DNA from: Mycolicibacterium komossense
GTDB taxonomy: Bacteria > Actinomycetota > Actinomycetes > Mycobacteriales > Mycobacteriaceae
Direction: 5' to 3'
Length of the DNA: 64,000 nt
Assembly: GCF_025822605.1 (NCBI RefSeq)
Contig: NZ_JACKTY010000047.1
Coordinates: 1,652-65,651, forward strand
The notes beneath the pieces were generated by a model. That model ran no database searches. It was not told the DNA's origin and saw only the letters and a list, made by a program, of their open reading frames with translations. Shown in pieces: positions 56,033 through 64,000 of this stretch. Position 1 is the first letter of the stretch; the number at the start of each line of letters is the position of its first letter. The position numbers were made by a program, and so were the translations under genes.

Positions 56033-57310
56033 TCAGGCCGTCGGTGCAGAGCGGCCCGGCAACCCCGGCAGGTCGGCCAGGCTCTTCGGCACCGCCCCCT
56101 CGATGGCAGCGGCCGCCGCGACCGCCGACACCAGCAGCCGCACGGCGGGGTTACCGGGCAGCGCGTCGAGTTCGTCACCGCGAGCAGGTAGCTCGGCAGT
56201 CTCGCCCTGGGTCACCGCTTTCGCGATCTCCATCGCCGCGCGCTCGCGGGTGTCCAGCGCGCTGTGCCCGGCCGTCGGCAACCGCACCAGGGCAGCATCG
56301 GGAATCAACGACGCAACCCGCTCAGCCACCGCAGGCGGGGTGGTCAGATCTCGGCCCCCGGAGATCACCGCGGTCGACCAGTCGAAGCGCGGCATCTCGG
56401 CGACCAGGTCATACGGCTCAGCCTCGAAAGCCGGTGTCGGCCCGGCGATTTGCTGAGCCATCTCCTGCAGCACCTCGGACGGGTCGAGCGGCAGGCCGTC
56501 AGGTTCGCCCACGTAATCCAACTCCCGGAAAGCGATCCGGCCGACCAGATCGACCTCGTTGCGGTACGGCGCCTTTCGCAAAGTGAGCTTGCCGATCTGG
56601 TCGATGGCCCGCCAGAGCAGAGTGCGTCCGCTGAGTAACAGATCGAGCTGCCGGTCCAACAACTCGGCACCACCGAACCCGTAGATGACGGTGGCGATCT
56701 GGCCCGCCGCCGGTGTCATCACTCCGTCGTCGACGAGCCGGCGCACCTTGGCAGCCAGATCCGAGGTGTCGGAATCGGCTCCGTCCAACAGCACACCGCG
56801 GACCGCCGCCCGGACCGCCTCGATATCAGAGGCCGACAGCACGGGCGAGTCCAGCACCATCGCGTGCACCCGATCGCGGTGGCGCACGCCCAGCCCGGCC
56901 GCGATATAGGTGCCGTACGACGTGCCGTAGGGGATCGCCGTGGCGACGCCGGCGTCATCGAGCACGGCAGCGACGTCGTCGACGACCTGGCCAACGGTCA
57001 TCGACTCCGGCGGCAGGTCAGCCCCGGAATCATCGTGGCGGGACATGCCAACCCCACGGTGCTCCATCATGATGACGTCGAGGCCCCGAGCCGCGGCGCG
57101 GCGCCGGAAACCCTTGTAGAGCTGTATTGACGCCACGCCGGGGCCGCCGGGGATAATCACCAGCGGATGTTCCGACTGCGGGCCGGAGCGCACATAGAAC
57201 AGGTCAAACCGCTCGTCGCTGTCCGGCGCCACCGGCCTGCGGACCGATCGCACACCGGGTAGGGCGGCGAGCTTGTCGTGCACGCGCCTGCGCCTGGCAT
57301 TGAGAGTCAT
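56033..57310 (-). CDS. Alpha/beta hydrolase, proline iminopeptidase-like (S33 family)
   Basis: This serine hydrolase has 425 residues, with an oxyanion-type PGGPG (residues 55-59) and nucleophile Ser131 in PYGTSYGTYIA. A likely Asp lies in SGGRDLTTP and a likely His in TAGHSALD. It may release N-terminal residues from peptides, which would fit its place next to a peptide importer, or act on other esters. The ATG at 57310 follows GGGGGTG; an ATG at 57319 is also in frame. It is convergent with oppA. Confidence 0.85.
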   Translation of the reverse strand: MTLNARRRRVHDKLAALPGVRSVRRPVAPDSDERFDLFYVRSGPQSEHPLVIIPGGPGVASIQLYKGFRRRAAARGLDVIMMEHRGVGMSRHDDSGADLPPESMTVGQVVDDVAAVLDDAGVATAIPYGTSYGTYIAAGLGVRHRDRVHAMVLDSPVLSASDIEAVRAAVRGVLLDGADSDTSDLAAKVRRLVDDGVMTPAAGQIATVIYGFGGAELLDRQLDLLLSGRTLLWRAIDQIGKLTLRKAPYRNEVDLVGRIAFRELDYVGEPDGLPLDPSEVLQEMAQQIAGPTPAFEAEPYDLVAEMPRFDWSTAVISGGRDLTTPPAVAERVASLIPDAALVRLPTAGHSALDTRERAAMEIAKAVTQGETAELPARGDELDALPGNPAVRLLVSAVAAAAAIEGAVPKSLADLPGLPGRSAPTA

Positions 57311-57397
57311 CACCCCCATTGTGCCTGGTGACCGAGTCTTAGGTTCGGCGTGATCCAAAGCCGTGCCCCGTTGTAGCGTCGTCGGTAGAACGAATCA

Positions 57398-58624
57398 ATG
57401 ACCCAAACATCTGCCATCGAGCTACGGCTACCCGGCACTGAAGCCTTCGATTCGCTGCTCACCGAAATCGCCGCGGGCGCTCGAGACCGAGACCTCAACG
57501 ACGAGAACCCTTTCGAACAGGTCGGAGCACTCAAACGCGCCGGCTTCGGCACGTTGCGGTTGCCTGCCGAGTTCGGCGGCCCAGGATACTCAGTGCGACA
57601 GCTCTTTTCGGCCGTCATCGACGTCGCCCGTGCGGATCCCATAGTGGCGCATATCTTCCGGACGCATTTCTGGTTCACCGAGGAGCGTCTGCGGGCACTC
57701 AAAGCCAATCCGGCCGACGCGGTCTCACAGCGGTGGCTGAACGCGGTCGCGGCGGGCAACCTGTTCGCCAACGCGTTCAGCGAGAAGGGCGCCCTGGCGG
57801 TCGGCAGTCTGGTCTTCAACACCCGCCTGCTGCCCGCCGAAGGCGGGGGCCACCGGCTCGACGGTGAGAAGTTCTACAGCACCGGCACGCTGTTCTCCGA
57901 TTACCTCACCGTCGCCACGACCACCGACCACGATTCGGTGGCATCGGTGCTGATCCCGGCTGATCGAGAAGGTGTGCGCATCATCGACGACTGGGACGGT
58001 TTCGGCCAGCGTCGCACCGGGACCGGCACCACGGTGTTCACGAACGTCGAGGTGTCGGCGGACGAGGTGCTCGCCGACTCTCCCTACGACGCCCAGCCGT
58101 CCCCGACGGTGCAGTACGCGTCGCTGCAGCTCTATATCCACGCGGTGGTCGCCGGCGTGCTGGAGTCGGTGGTCGATGACGGCGTCGCGCTGCTGCGGTC
58201 CCGGACCCGCAGCTTCAGCCACGCCCTGACCGAGAGCCCGGTCGACGATCCGCTCTATCAGAAACTGCTCGGCGAGCTCGCCAGCACCGCGTACGTCGCC
58301 AGGGCGGCGGTCCTCGATGCGGCCGAGGCGATCGGTGCCGCGACGGACTCCGAACGCGACGGTGTGCCCGATGCCCGGCTGGCGGAACAGGCTCAGCTGA
58401 AGGTGTCCAAGGTCAAGGTGCACCTCGACGCAGTCGCGCCGGAAGCCGCGACCCGGCTGCTCGAGCTCGGCGGTGCCAGCGCGTCGAGCCGCCAACGCAA
58501 CCTTGACCGGCACTGGCGCAACATCCGCACCATCACGCTGCACAACCCCGTCGCGTACAAGGCGCGGGCGATCGGCGACAACCTGCTGCACGACACTCCC
58601 CTGCCCGCCAACGCCTACTTCTGA
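57398..58624 (+). CDS. Acyl-CoA dehydrogenase-fold flavin monooxygenase (DszC/SfnB-like)
   Basis: This 408-residue protein resembles the DszC/SfnB branch of the acyl-CoA dehydrogenase fold. The N-terminal LRLPAEFGGPGYSVRQLFSA and IVAHIFRTHFWFTEE are followed by NAFSEKGALAVG, RLDGEKFYSTGTLFSDYLTV and the C-terminal RHWRNIRTITLHNPVAYK. Members use reduced FMN and oxygen to oxidise organosulfur compounds. No flavin reductase is seen close by. It is followed by a DszA/SnaA-type gene, strengthening the assignment. Confidence 0.82.
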   Translation: MTQTSAIELRLPGTEAFDSLLTEIAAGARDRDLNDENPFEQVGALKRAGFGTLRLPAEFGGPGYSVRQLFSAVIDVARADPIVAHIFRTHFWFTEERLRALKANPADAVSQRWLNAVAAGNLFANAFSEKGALAVGSLVFNTRLLPAEGGGHRLDGEKFYSTGTLFSDYLTVATTTDHDSVASVLIPADREGVRIIDDWDGFGQRRTGTGTTVFTNVEVSADEVLADSPYDAQPSPTVQYASLQLYIHAVVAGVLESVVDDGVALLRSRTRSFSHALTESPVDDPLYQKLLGELASTAYVARAAVLDAAEAIGAATDSERDGVPDARLAEQAQLKVSKVKVHLDAVAPEAATRLLELGGASASSRQRNLDRHWRNIRTITLHNPVAYKARAIGDNLLHDTPLPANAYF

Positions 58625-58627
58625 CCC

Positions 58628-58682
58628 TGTGATTTCGGCGTGCCCGTAACCGCTGAGCGCTACTGAGCACGCCGAAATCGCA
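58628..58682. terminator. Stem-loop between the DszC-like and DszA-like genes
   Basis: Arms 58628-58643 (TGTGATTTCGGCGTGC) and 58667-58682 pair over 16 bases with one mismatch. They enclose a loop of 23 bases that contains AGCGCT. The 3' arm ends 2 bases before the AAAGGA ribosome-binding site of the next gene. Such ATTTCGGCGTGC hairpins are frequent in mycobacterial intergenic DNA. Confidence 0.7.
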
Positions 58683-58693
58683 GAAAGGACACC

Positions 58694-60055
58694 ATGACTC
58701 GGCAACTGCATCTCGGTGGTTTCCAGATCGCCTCCCAGGTAACCCACTCCCACGCCGCGTGGCGGCACCCCGCCAGCGACCCGGCGTTCCTCACCCCGGA
58801 GTACTACCACCGGATCGGCCGCATCCTCGAGCGGGGCAAGTTCGACTTCCTGTTCTTCGCCGACCTTCTTGCCGCACCGGTCCGGTACGGCGACGGGATC
58901 GCCGAACCGCTGCGCCGCGGTACGCAGGCCACCGCGACGCTGGACCCATCGATCGTCGCGGCCAGCATCGCCGCGGTCACCATCCACCTTGGGGTGGCGA
59001 TCACCAAGTCCGCCACCTTCTTTCACCCCTACGAACTGGCCAGGATCTTCTCCAGCCTGGATCACATCACCAAGGGCAGGGTGGCCTGGAACATCGTCAC
59101 CTCGCTGACCCAGGGGGAAGCGCAGAACTTCGGGCACGACGACCACCTGGCGCACGAGTTCCGCTACGAGCGGGCCGACGAATTCGTCCGCACCGCACTG
59201 GAACTGTGGTCCAGCTGGGAACCCGACGCCCTTGTGCTGGACAAGGAAAGCGGCGTGTTCGCCGATCCGACCCGGATCCGTCACATCAACCATGACGGGG
59301 AGTACTTCCGGTCGAAGGGACCGCTCAACGTGCCCCATTCCCCGCAGGGCAGGCCGGTCCTGATCCAGGCCGGATCATCGGAGACGGGCCGGGATTTCGC
59401 GGCGCGCTGGGCGGAGGCGATCTTCGAGATCGAGCCGACACCCGAGGGTCGCCGCGCCTACTACGACGACATCAAGTCACGTGCCGTGAACTACGGGCGC
59501 AACCCGGATCAGGTGTTGATCTTCCCGGCGTTCATTCCCTTCATCGGCGAGACCGAATCGATCGCGCGGGAGAAGCAGGCGTTCCACAACGAGCTGGCCG
59601 ACCCGATCTCCGGGTTGATCACCCTCAGCGTGCACACCGATCACGATTTCTCCGGTTACGACCTCGACGCACCCGTCGAGGAGGTGCAGGTAAGCGGTAC
59701 GCAGGGCCTGTTCGATACGGTGCGCCGAGTCGCCAACCGCGACAACCTGACACTTCGCGATGTCGGCAAGTGGTACGCCCAAGGCGTGCTGCTGCCCCAG
59801 TTCGTCGGCACCGCAAGGCAGGTGGCGGATCAGATCGAAGAATCGTTCCTGGCACAGGAGGCCGACGGCTTCATGGTGTCGTCGGCGTCCACGCCGGGCA
59901 CCTTCAACGATTTCGTCGATGCAGTGGTGCCGGAGCTCCAGCGGCGTGGCCTGTTCCGCACCGAGTACACCGGGACCACTCTGCGGGATCACCTGGGCTT
60001 GTCGCCGGCGACGTTCACCGCACCGCACCGCGCGCAGGTGTCAAACACAGCGTGA
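58694..60055 (+). CDS. LLM-class flavin monooxygenase (NtaA/SnaA/DszA family)
   Basis: This 453-residue luciferase-fold enzyme carries HLGGFQIASQVTHSHAAWRH, FFADLLAAPVRYG, GRVAWNIVTSL and ALELWSSWEPDAL. VLIQAGSSETGRDFAAR is diagnostic of the NtaA/SnaA/DszA/SoxA branch. These enzymes use FMNH2 to oxidise sulfones, chelators or antibiotic precursors. Paired with a DszC-like gene it suggests organosulfur oxidation, but the substrate is unproven. The start at 58694 follows AAAGGA. Confidence 0.88.
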   Translation: MTRQLHLGGFQIASQVTHSHAAWRHPASDPAFLTPEYYHRIGRILERGKFDFLFFADLLAAPVRYGDGIAEPLRRGTQATATLDPSIVAASIAAVTIHLGVAITKSATFFHPYELARIFSSLDHITKGRVAWNIVTSLTQGEAQNFGHDDHLAHEFRYERADEFVRTALELWSSWEPDALVLDKESGVFADPTRIRHINHDGEYFRSKGPLNVPHSPQGRPVLIQAGSSETGRDFAARWAEAIFEIEPTPEGRRAYYDDIKSRAVNYGRNPDQVLIFPAFIPFIGETESIAREKQAFHNELADPISGLITLSVHTDHDFSGYDLDAPVEEVQVSGTQGLFDTVRRVANRDNLTLRDVGKWYAQGVLLPQFVGTARQVADQIEESFLAQEADGFMVSSASTPGTFNDFVDAVVPELQRRGLFRTEYTGTTLRDHLGLSPATFTAPHRAQVSNTA

Positions 60056-60060
60056 TGGGA

Positions 60061-60095
60061 GGGGTCTTAGCAGCGGTCATCGCCGGTGAGACCCC
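60061..60095. terminator. Short hairpin between convergent genes
   Basis: GGGGTCT (60061-60067) pairs with AGACCCC (60089-60095) across a 21-base loop. It lies between the DszA-like gene and the convergent SbcC-like gene and could end both. Weak evidence only. Confidence 0.35.
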
Positions 60096-60111
60096 GCACG
60101 CCACTCGAGGG

Positions 60112-62745
60112 CTACCCGCTCAGTTCGATGCGGTGTGCGCCGTGGACACCGTTGTAGCGCTCGGGGGTACACGTCAGCACGATCACCTGGCCGTCGCTGC
60201 CCACCAGGTCGAAGACGGCACCCATCTTGACCAGCCGGTCTGGATCGGTGAAGCCGAGTGCGTCGTCGATCACCACCGGCACGGTGTCCTCCTTGGCCAC
60301 CAGGGCGGACACCGCCAGCCGGGTCACCAGCCCGAGTTGTTCCTTCGCCCCGCCGGACAGCGACTCGTAGGGCACGGTCCGGCCGTCGAGCGTGCGACTG
60401 CGGATCTGCAGCGCGCTGTCCACCTCGACCTCGAAGGTGGGCCCGAACACCGCCCGCCCGAGCCGCTCGATCTCGGTGCGGAAGGGGTCTACGTAGCGCA
60501 GCCGGGTGTTGTCGCGGTGGCGCGCCATCACCGAGCGCAGCAGGTGCGCGGCCTGCGCCCGACTACGAGTCCTGGCGTATGCGGCGGCAGCGTGTTCACG
60601 TCTGATCTGCGCGGCATCGAGTTTTCCGGTGCGTCCTTCGGCGCCGAACAGCGTCAGCTCGACGGTCACGTCCCGCAGGACCCTCGATACCTCGTCATGC
60701 CTGCGGCCGAGCGTCTGCGCGGCAGTGCGGGCAGCGTCGAGTTCGGCCGCCACCACGTCGGGCGTCGCCTGCTCCAACGATGCCGACAGCGCGACGACCC
60801 GGTCACCCATCAGCCGCGCGGCGTCGGCAGCGGCTTGGGCCCTCAGCGCCAGATCGTCGTCGCCGGCGATCGCCCTGGCATCGACCAGCCGCTGCGTGAT
60901 GGCGGTCAGCTCATCGGCCGCAGCCGCAGCTTTCTCACGGAGAACCGTGGCGCGGGTGCCGCGTTCGACGAGTTGTACGGCCGCTGCGGCCGCCACCTTG
61001 CGCTGTGTCTCGCAGTGCGCGGCCACCCGCTTACGCTCGGCGAGGGACACCTCCAGGGCCGCGCGGGCGCCGGCGCTGTCCACCTCATCCCACAACCCCG
61101 GCTCCGCCGTCCGGCCGGCCGAAAGCACCTCGAGCCGCGACCGCAGCCCGGCGATATCGTCATCGCCGCGAATACCGGCCAACGTCGCACTCAACTGGTC
61201 GCGGCGCGCCGTGAGCTCTCGGCGACGCTCGTCGACCAGCCGGGCATCGGCAGCACTTGCGACACCTCCGGCCACCAGCAGATCCTGCAGATGTTGCTGT
61301 GCTGCATCGAGTTTCGCGTGACTGTCGGCGGCGGTGACGCTGGGCGCCACTCGCGCTGACAGGACGCCGGGCAGACGCAACGCGGTCGCCTCCGCGACGG
61401 TCAGACAGTGCACCTGCCCCTCTGACAGAACTACCGGGCGGTCGTCGACCAGCAGCTCAAGTTCAGTCTCGGCGGTGACCTCCACGATGGTCGAGGTCGC
61501 CGCCACCTGGGCGGCCGCCACGTCAACCGCGCTGGCCGCCACCTCGATGGCACGGAAGCCCTTGTCCGTCAGGGTGATTGCCGCCTGCTCGCCGGTGACC
61601 TGGTCAAGATCACGTTGAGCGGCGTCGATGCGGGCCAGTCGGGCGCAGAGCCGGTCGAACTCTTCGCGCTCGGACAGTTCGGTGACGACGTGCCGGGCCG
61701 CGTCGAGACGATCCTCGGCTGCGCGTAGCGCCTCGACGGCCTCGGCCAGTGCTGCGTCGGCGGCGGTGACGACCGCTCGGCCGGCGCCCTCGGCCTCTGC
61801 CGCCTCGCGAGCGGCGACCCCGGCCGAGGTAACCACTGCGGCCCTGGCGTCGACATCGATGCGCAGTCGGTGACGTTCCTGCAGAGCTGCGGTGGCGGCC
61901 GCGCTGGTAGCCTCGGCGGCACCGGCCTCGGTTCTGGCGGCCTGGAGCCGATCAGTCAGGGCGGCAACGGATTCGGCCGCGGCGACTGCCAGCGTGTGAC
62001 GCTCGGCGACGCTGTCGCGCTGCGCATCGAGTTCCGCGAGTTCGTCGGTGGCCATCGCGTGCCGCCGGATCCGGTCGTCGACTTCGGCGACAGCGGCCGT
62101 GCACTGCGCCACGTCCGCTTCGGCCGCCTTGAGGCTGTCGATGGCGGCGGCCCACTGCCCGGTCGGTCGGCCCGTCGGCGTGAAGTAGCGGCCGAACTCG
62201 GCGTCGATCCGTTCGATCAGGACCGGTTCGGAGCCGGACAACCCTGCCAGGGCCGCAGCGTCACCGGCGGCGATGTCGAGTGCGCGGGACAAGGCGTCAC
62301 ACCCGGCCAACGGAACAGCAGACGTCGACGTCGACTGCAACACCCGCTGGGCCTGCCAGAGCCCGGTGTCGACGGTATCGGCCAGCATCGAACGCACCCG
62401 GTCGTGCGCCTCGTCTCCGGTCAATTGCTCACGGTGCGGCGCCAGCACCGTCAGTTCGGTTTCGCACTTCTTGTGAAAACGCTTGCGATAGACGAAACGG
62501 TAGGGGCCGGTGCTGATCTCGGCGGTCACCTCGGCGCCCACGTCGGCATGGGTGGGCTTGACCTGCTTGACGTCTTTCTTCGTCGAGCGATCCTTCGATT
62601 CCAGCAGAAGATCGAGCGCCTCGATCATCGAGGACTTGCCGATCTCGTTGTGTCCGGACACCACCGTGACACCGTGATCGGGAAATTCGATATCGCGGTG
62701 GGTGACTCCGCGGTAGTTCGTCAGGACCAGTCGGTGCAGCCTCAT
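60112..62745 (-). CDS. SbcC/Rad50-like AAA ATPase
   Basis: This 877-residue protein has an ABC-type head split by a long coiled coil. Walker A is GHNEIGKSS (residues 31-39), and the long Ala/Glu/Arg/Leu-rich middle is predicted coiled coil. The signature LSGGAKEQLG (796-805) and Walker B VPVVIDDALGF complete the head. None of its cysteines form the CxxC zinc hook expected at the coil tip. It should bind DNA ends with its SbcD-like partner, whose stop overlaps its start. The M. tuberculosis counterpart is Rv1278. Confidence 0.88.
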   Translation of the reverse strand: MRLHRLVLTNYRGVTHRDIEFPDHGVTVVSGHNEIGKSSMIEALDLLLESKDRSTKKDVKQVKPTHADVGAEVTAEISTGPYRFVYRKRFHKKCETELTVLAPHREQLTGDEAHDRVRSMLADTVDTGLWQAQRVLQSTSTSAVPLAGCDALSRALDIAAGDAAALAGLSGSEPVLIERIDAEFGRYFTPTGRPTGQWAAAIDSLKAAEADVAQCTAAVAEVDDRIRRHAMATDELAELDAQRDSVAERHTLAVAAAESVAALTDRLQAARTEAGAAEATSAAATAALQERHRLRIDVDARAAVVTSAGVAAREAAEAEGAGRAVVTAADAALAEAVEALRAAEDRLDAARHVVTELSEREEFDRLCARLARIDAAQRDLDQVTGEQAAITLTDKGFRAIEVAASAVDVAAAQVAATSTIVEVTAETELELLVDDRPVVLSEGQVHCLTVAEATALRLPGVLSARVAPSVTAADSHAKLDAAQQHLQDLLVAGGVASAADARLVDERRRELTARRDQLSATLAGIRGDDDIAGLRSRLEVLSAGRTAEPGLWDEVDSAGARAALEVSLAERKRVAAHCETQRKVAAAAAVQLVERGTRATVLREKAAAAADELTAITQRLVDARAIAGDDDLALRAQAAADAARLMGDRVVALSASLEQATPDVVAAELDAARTAAQTLGRRHDEVSRVLRDVTVELTLFGAEGRTGKLDAAQIRREHAAAAYARTRSRAQAAHLLRSVMARHRDNTRLRYVDPFRTEIERLGRAVFGPTFEVEVDSALQIRSRTLDGRTVPYESLSGGAKEQLGLVTRLAVSALVAKEDTVPVVIDDALGFTDPDRLVKMGAVFDLVGSDGQVIVLTCTPERYNGVHGAHRIELSG

Positions 62746-63899
62746 GCCGCCCCACTTCCAGCCGCGGTCAACCGCAGCAACAGGGCGAGCGCACCCTGCG
62801 CGTCCTGGGCGCTCTCCCCGTCCCCGGAGCGGGCCGTGGCCACCAATTCTTCGACCGCCGACGCCGCGAACCCACCGATACCGAGATCGGCGAACTCACC
62901 GTCGGCGGGCACGACCGCCAGCTCGGAATGGCGCTCCCACAACCCGACCCAGGCAAACAGCCTGGCGTACTTGTCCAGACAGGCATCCAGCGCAGCGCGA
63001 TCGGTCACCGTCAGGGTGCCGGTCAGGGCCAGCCGCACCACGGTGCGGTCCTTATCCGGCAGCAAGTCCAGATTGAGGTCGAGGTCAGCGATATCGCGGC
63101 TGTCGTCGACCTGCCTGCGCAACGTCGCGAACCGCCACCGTCCGATATGACGCGCCCGCACGGACACCGTCCGCTCCGGGTGGGCCTCGTCGAGGTCGAC
63201 GACCAGGACATGTCCGGGATCGGCCTCGATATCGTCGTAGTTGGTCACCTCCGGCGACCCCGAGTACCAGACCCGGCCGGTGTCGCCGACCTCGGTGCGG
63301 GAGTGCTTGTCGCCCAACGCCACATAGTGGATGGCGCCGCTGTCGATCGCAGCGCGGACCGCAGCCAGCCGGATCAGCGACGGCCGGCTGGGGTCGGGGT
63401 CGAGGATGTCGACGCCGCCGTGCGCCACCAGGATGCGGGTGACGCCGTCGGCGGGCACATCGGCCAGGACGTCGGCGACCAGATCGGTGGTCGGTCGCTT
63501 GGATCGCCACGGCGCGGCGACGATCTGCACACCGGGGCGCACCTCATGGATGCCGGCACGGTCGAGCACGGTGACGTTATCCGGGCATTCGGCGGCGAAC
63601 AACGCGCTGGTGTACACCGACGCGGCATCCAGCGGATCGTGATTGCCCGGCAGCAGATAGACCGGAATACCGATGGCGCGCATGGCTTCCAGTGACTGGC
63701 TGATCACCCGTGGCGCAAGCTGGTTGTCCTCGAACACGTCGCCGGAAACGACGACGAACTCCGCGCCGACCTCACTGGCAAGTTCGCCGAGACCGGCCAC
63801 CGCATCGCGGCGGGCCGCGGAGTACCTGGGTTGAGCCTCACCCTCGAGAAAGTGGCGGGTCATCCCGAGTTGCCAGTCGGCGGTGTGTACGAATCGCAT
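62742..63899 (-). CDS. SbcD/Mre11-like DNA nuclease
   Basis: This 385-residue calcineurin-like phosphoesterase has the metal motifs HTADWQLG (residues 5-12), GDVFEDN, GNHD, AHGG and GDKHS in the right order. A family-typical capping domain and a variable C-terminal tail follow. Mre11/SbcD proteins trim DNA ends with manganese. It is followed by the SbcC-like gene in an ATGA overlap, so the two are made together. It begins with ATG at 63899 after AGAAAGGCGG. Confidence 0.9.
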   Translation of the reverse strand: MRFVHTADWQLGMTRHFLEGEAQPRYSAARRDAVAGLGELASEVGAEFVVVSGDVFEDNQLAPRVISQSLEAMRAIGIPVYLLPGNHDPLDAASVYTSALFAAECPDNVTVLDRAGIHEVRPGVQIVAAPWRSKRPTTDLVADVLADVPADGVTRILVAHGGVDILDPDPSRPSLIRLAAVRAAIDSGAIHYVALGDKHSRTEVGDTGRVWYSGSPEVTNYDDIEADPGHVLVVDLDEAHPERTVSVRARHIGRWRFATLRRQVDDSRDIADLDLNLDLLPDKDRTVVRLALTGTLTVTDRAALDACLDKYARLFAWVGLWERHSELAVVPADGEFADLGIGGFAASAVEELVATARSGDGESAQDAQGALALLLRLTAAGSGAA

Positions 63900-64000
63900 T
63901 CCGGTACCGCCTTTCTAGTTCGCTTGGATCTCGGCCCCGTGCCTTGTCTGAATGGGCACCGCGAGTGTAGAACCGGGCGCCGACAAGTCCGGGGACGTGC

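Overview
The window is about 64 kb of a high-GC actinobacterial chromosome and reads as a rapidly growing Mycobacterium (Mycolicibacterium). The 16S gene carries the short helix 18 typical of rapid growers. murA lies directly upstream of the rRNA operon, the mycobacterial rrnA arrangement. atpFH is a b-delta fusion, cysN is fused to cysC, and MurA has Asp in place of the usual catalytic Cys. From memory, the backbone matches the inverted order of M. tuberculosis Rv1277 to Rv1315, with several insertions.

Layout. 1-4250: the 5' part of 23S, the spacer, a complete 16S gene, and a leader with two sigma-A-type promoters and a 98-bp duplicated antitermination-like leader segment, all on the minus strand. 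4250-6603: murA, a PduO-type cobalamin adenosyltransferase and a DUF2550 protein. 6626-14631: the complete ATP synthase operon atpIBEF(FH)AGDC on the minus strand. 14891-19106: wecA, a Sua5-type tRNA t6A gene, prmC, prfA and rpmE. 19244-23196: an accessory block (acyl-CoA synthetase/TetR and MarR/medium-chain dehydrogenase pairs) set between rpmE and rho. 23266-32050: rho, thrB, thrC, hom, lysA and argS, a tightly packed amino-acid operon.

32178-43600: a more variable segment after a tRNA-Arg gene. It has a LuxR-type HTH remnant, a DUF222/HNH (13E12-type) protein, a lactate-monooxygenase-like/LLM/lipoprotein cluster, a TDT transporter, an Rrf2 regulator, a second LspA-like protein, a zinc-ribbon/DUF2510/TM/DUF732 protein, a lipoprotein phosphatase, an isochorismatase and a 58-bp tandem repeat array.

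43590-49504: sulfate activation (cysD-cysNC-cysQ) divergent from an SDR/deazaflavin-nitroreductase/TetR operon. The SDR promoter carries two TAGAC-N6-GTCTA-type operators, followed downstream by a beta-carbonic anhydrase. 49632-60055: two small exported Thr/Pro-rich proteins, an oligopeptide ABC transporter (oppBCDA), an alpha/beta hydrolase and a DszC-like/DszA-like flavin monooxygenase pair. 60112-63899: an SbcCD-like nuclease pair without a recognisable CxxC zinc hook.

Functional themes are ribosome and translation supply, oxidative phosphorylation, aspartate-family amino acids, and sulfur acquisition (sulfate activation, PAP turnover, peptide import, possible organosulfur oxidation). No CRISPR array, prophage or intact insertion sequence was recognised. 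The strongest unexplained signals are the operator pair at the SDR promoter, the duplicated rrn leader, the Asn/Gln-rich insert of Rho, the 58-bp repeat array at the cysQ 3' end, and a 27-bp perfect stem between rho and its convergent neighbour.
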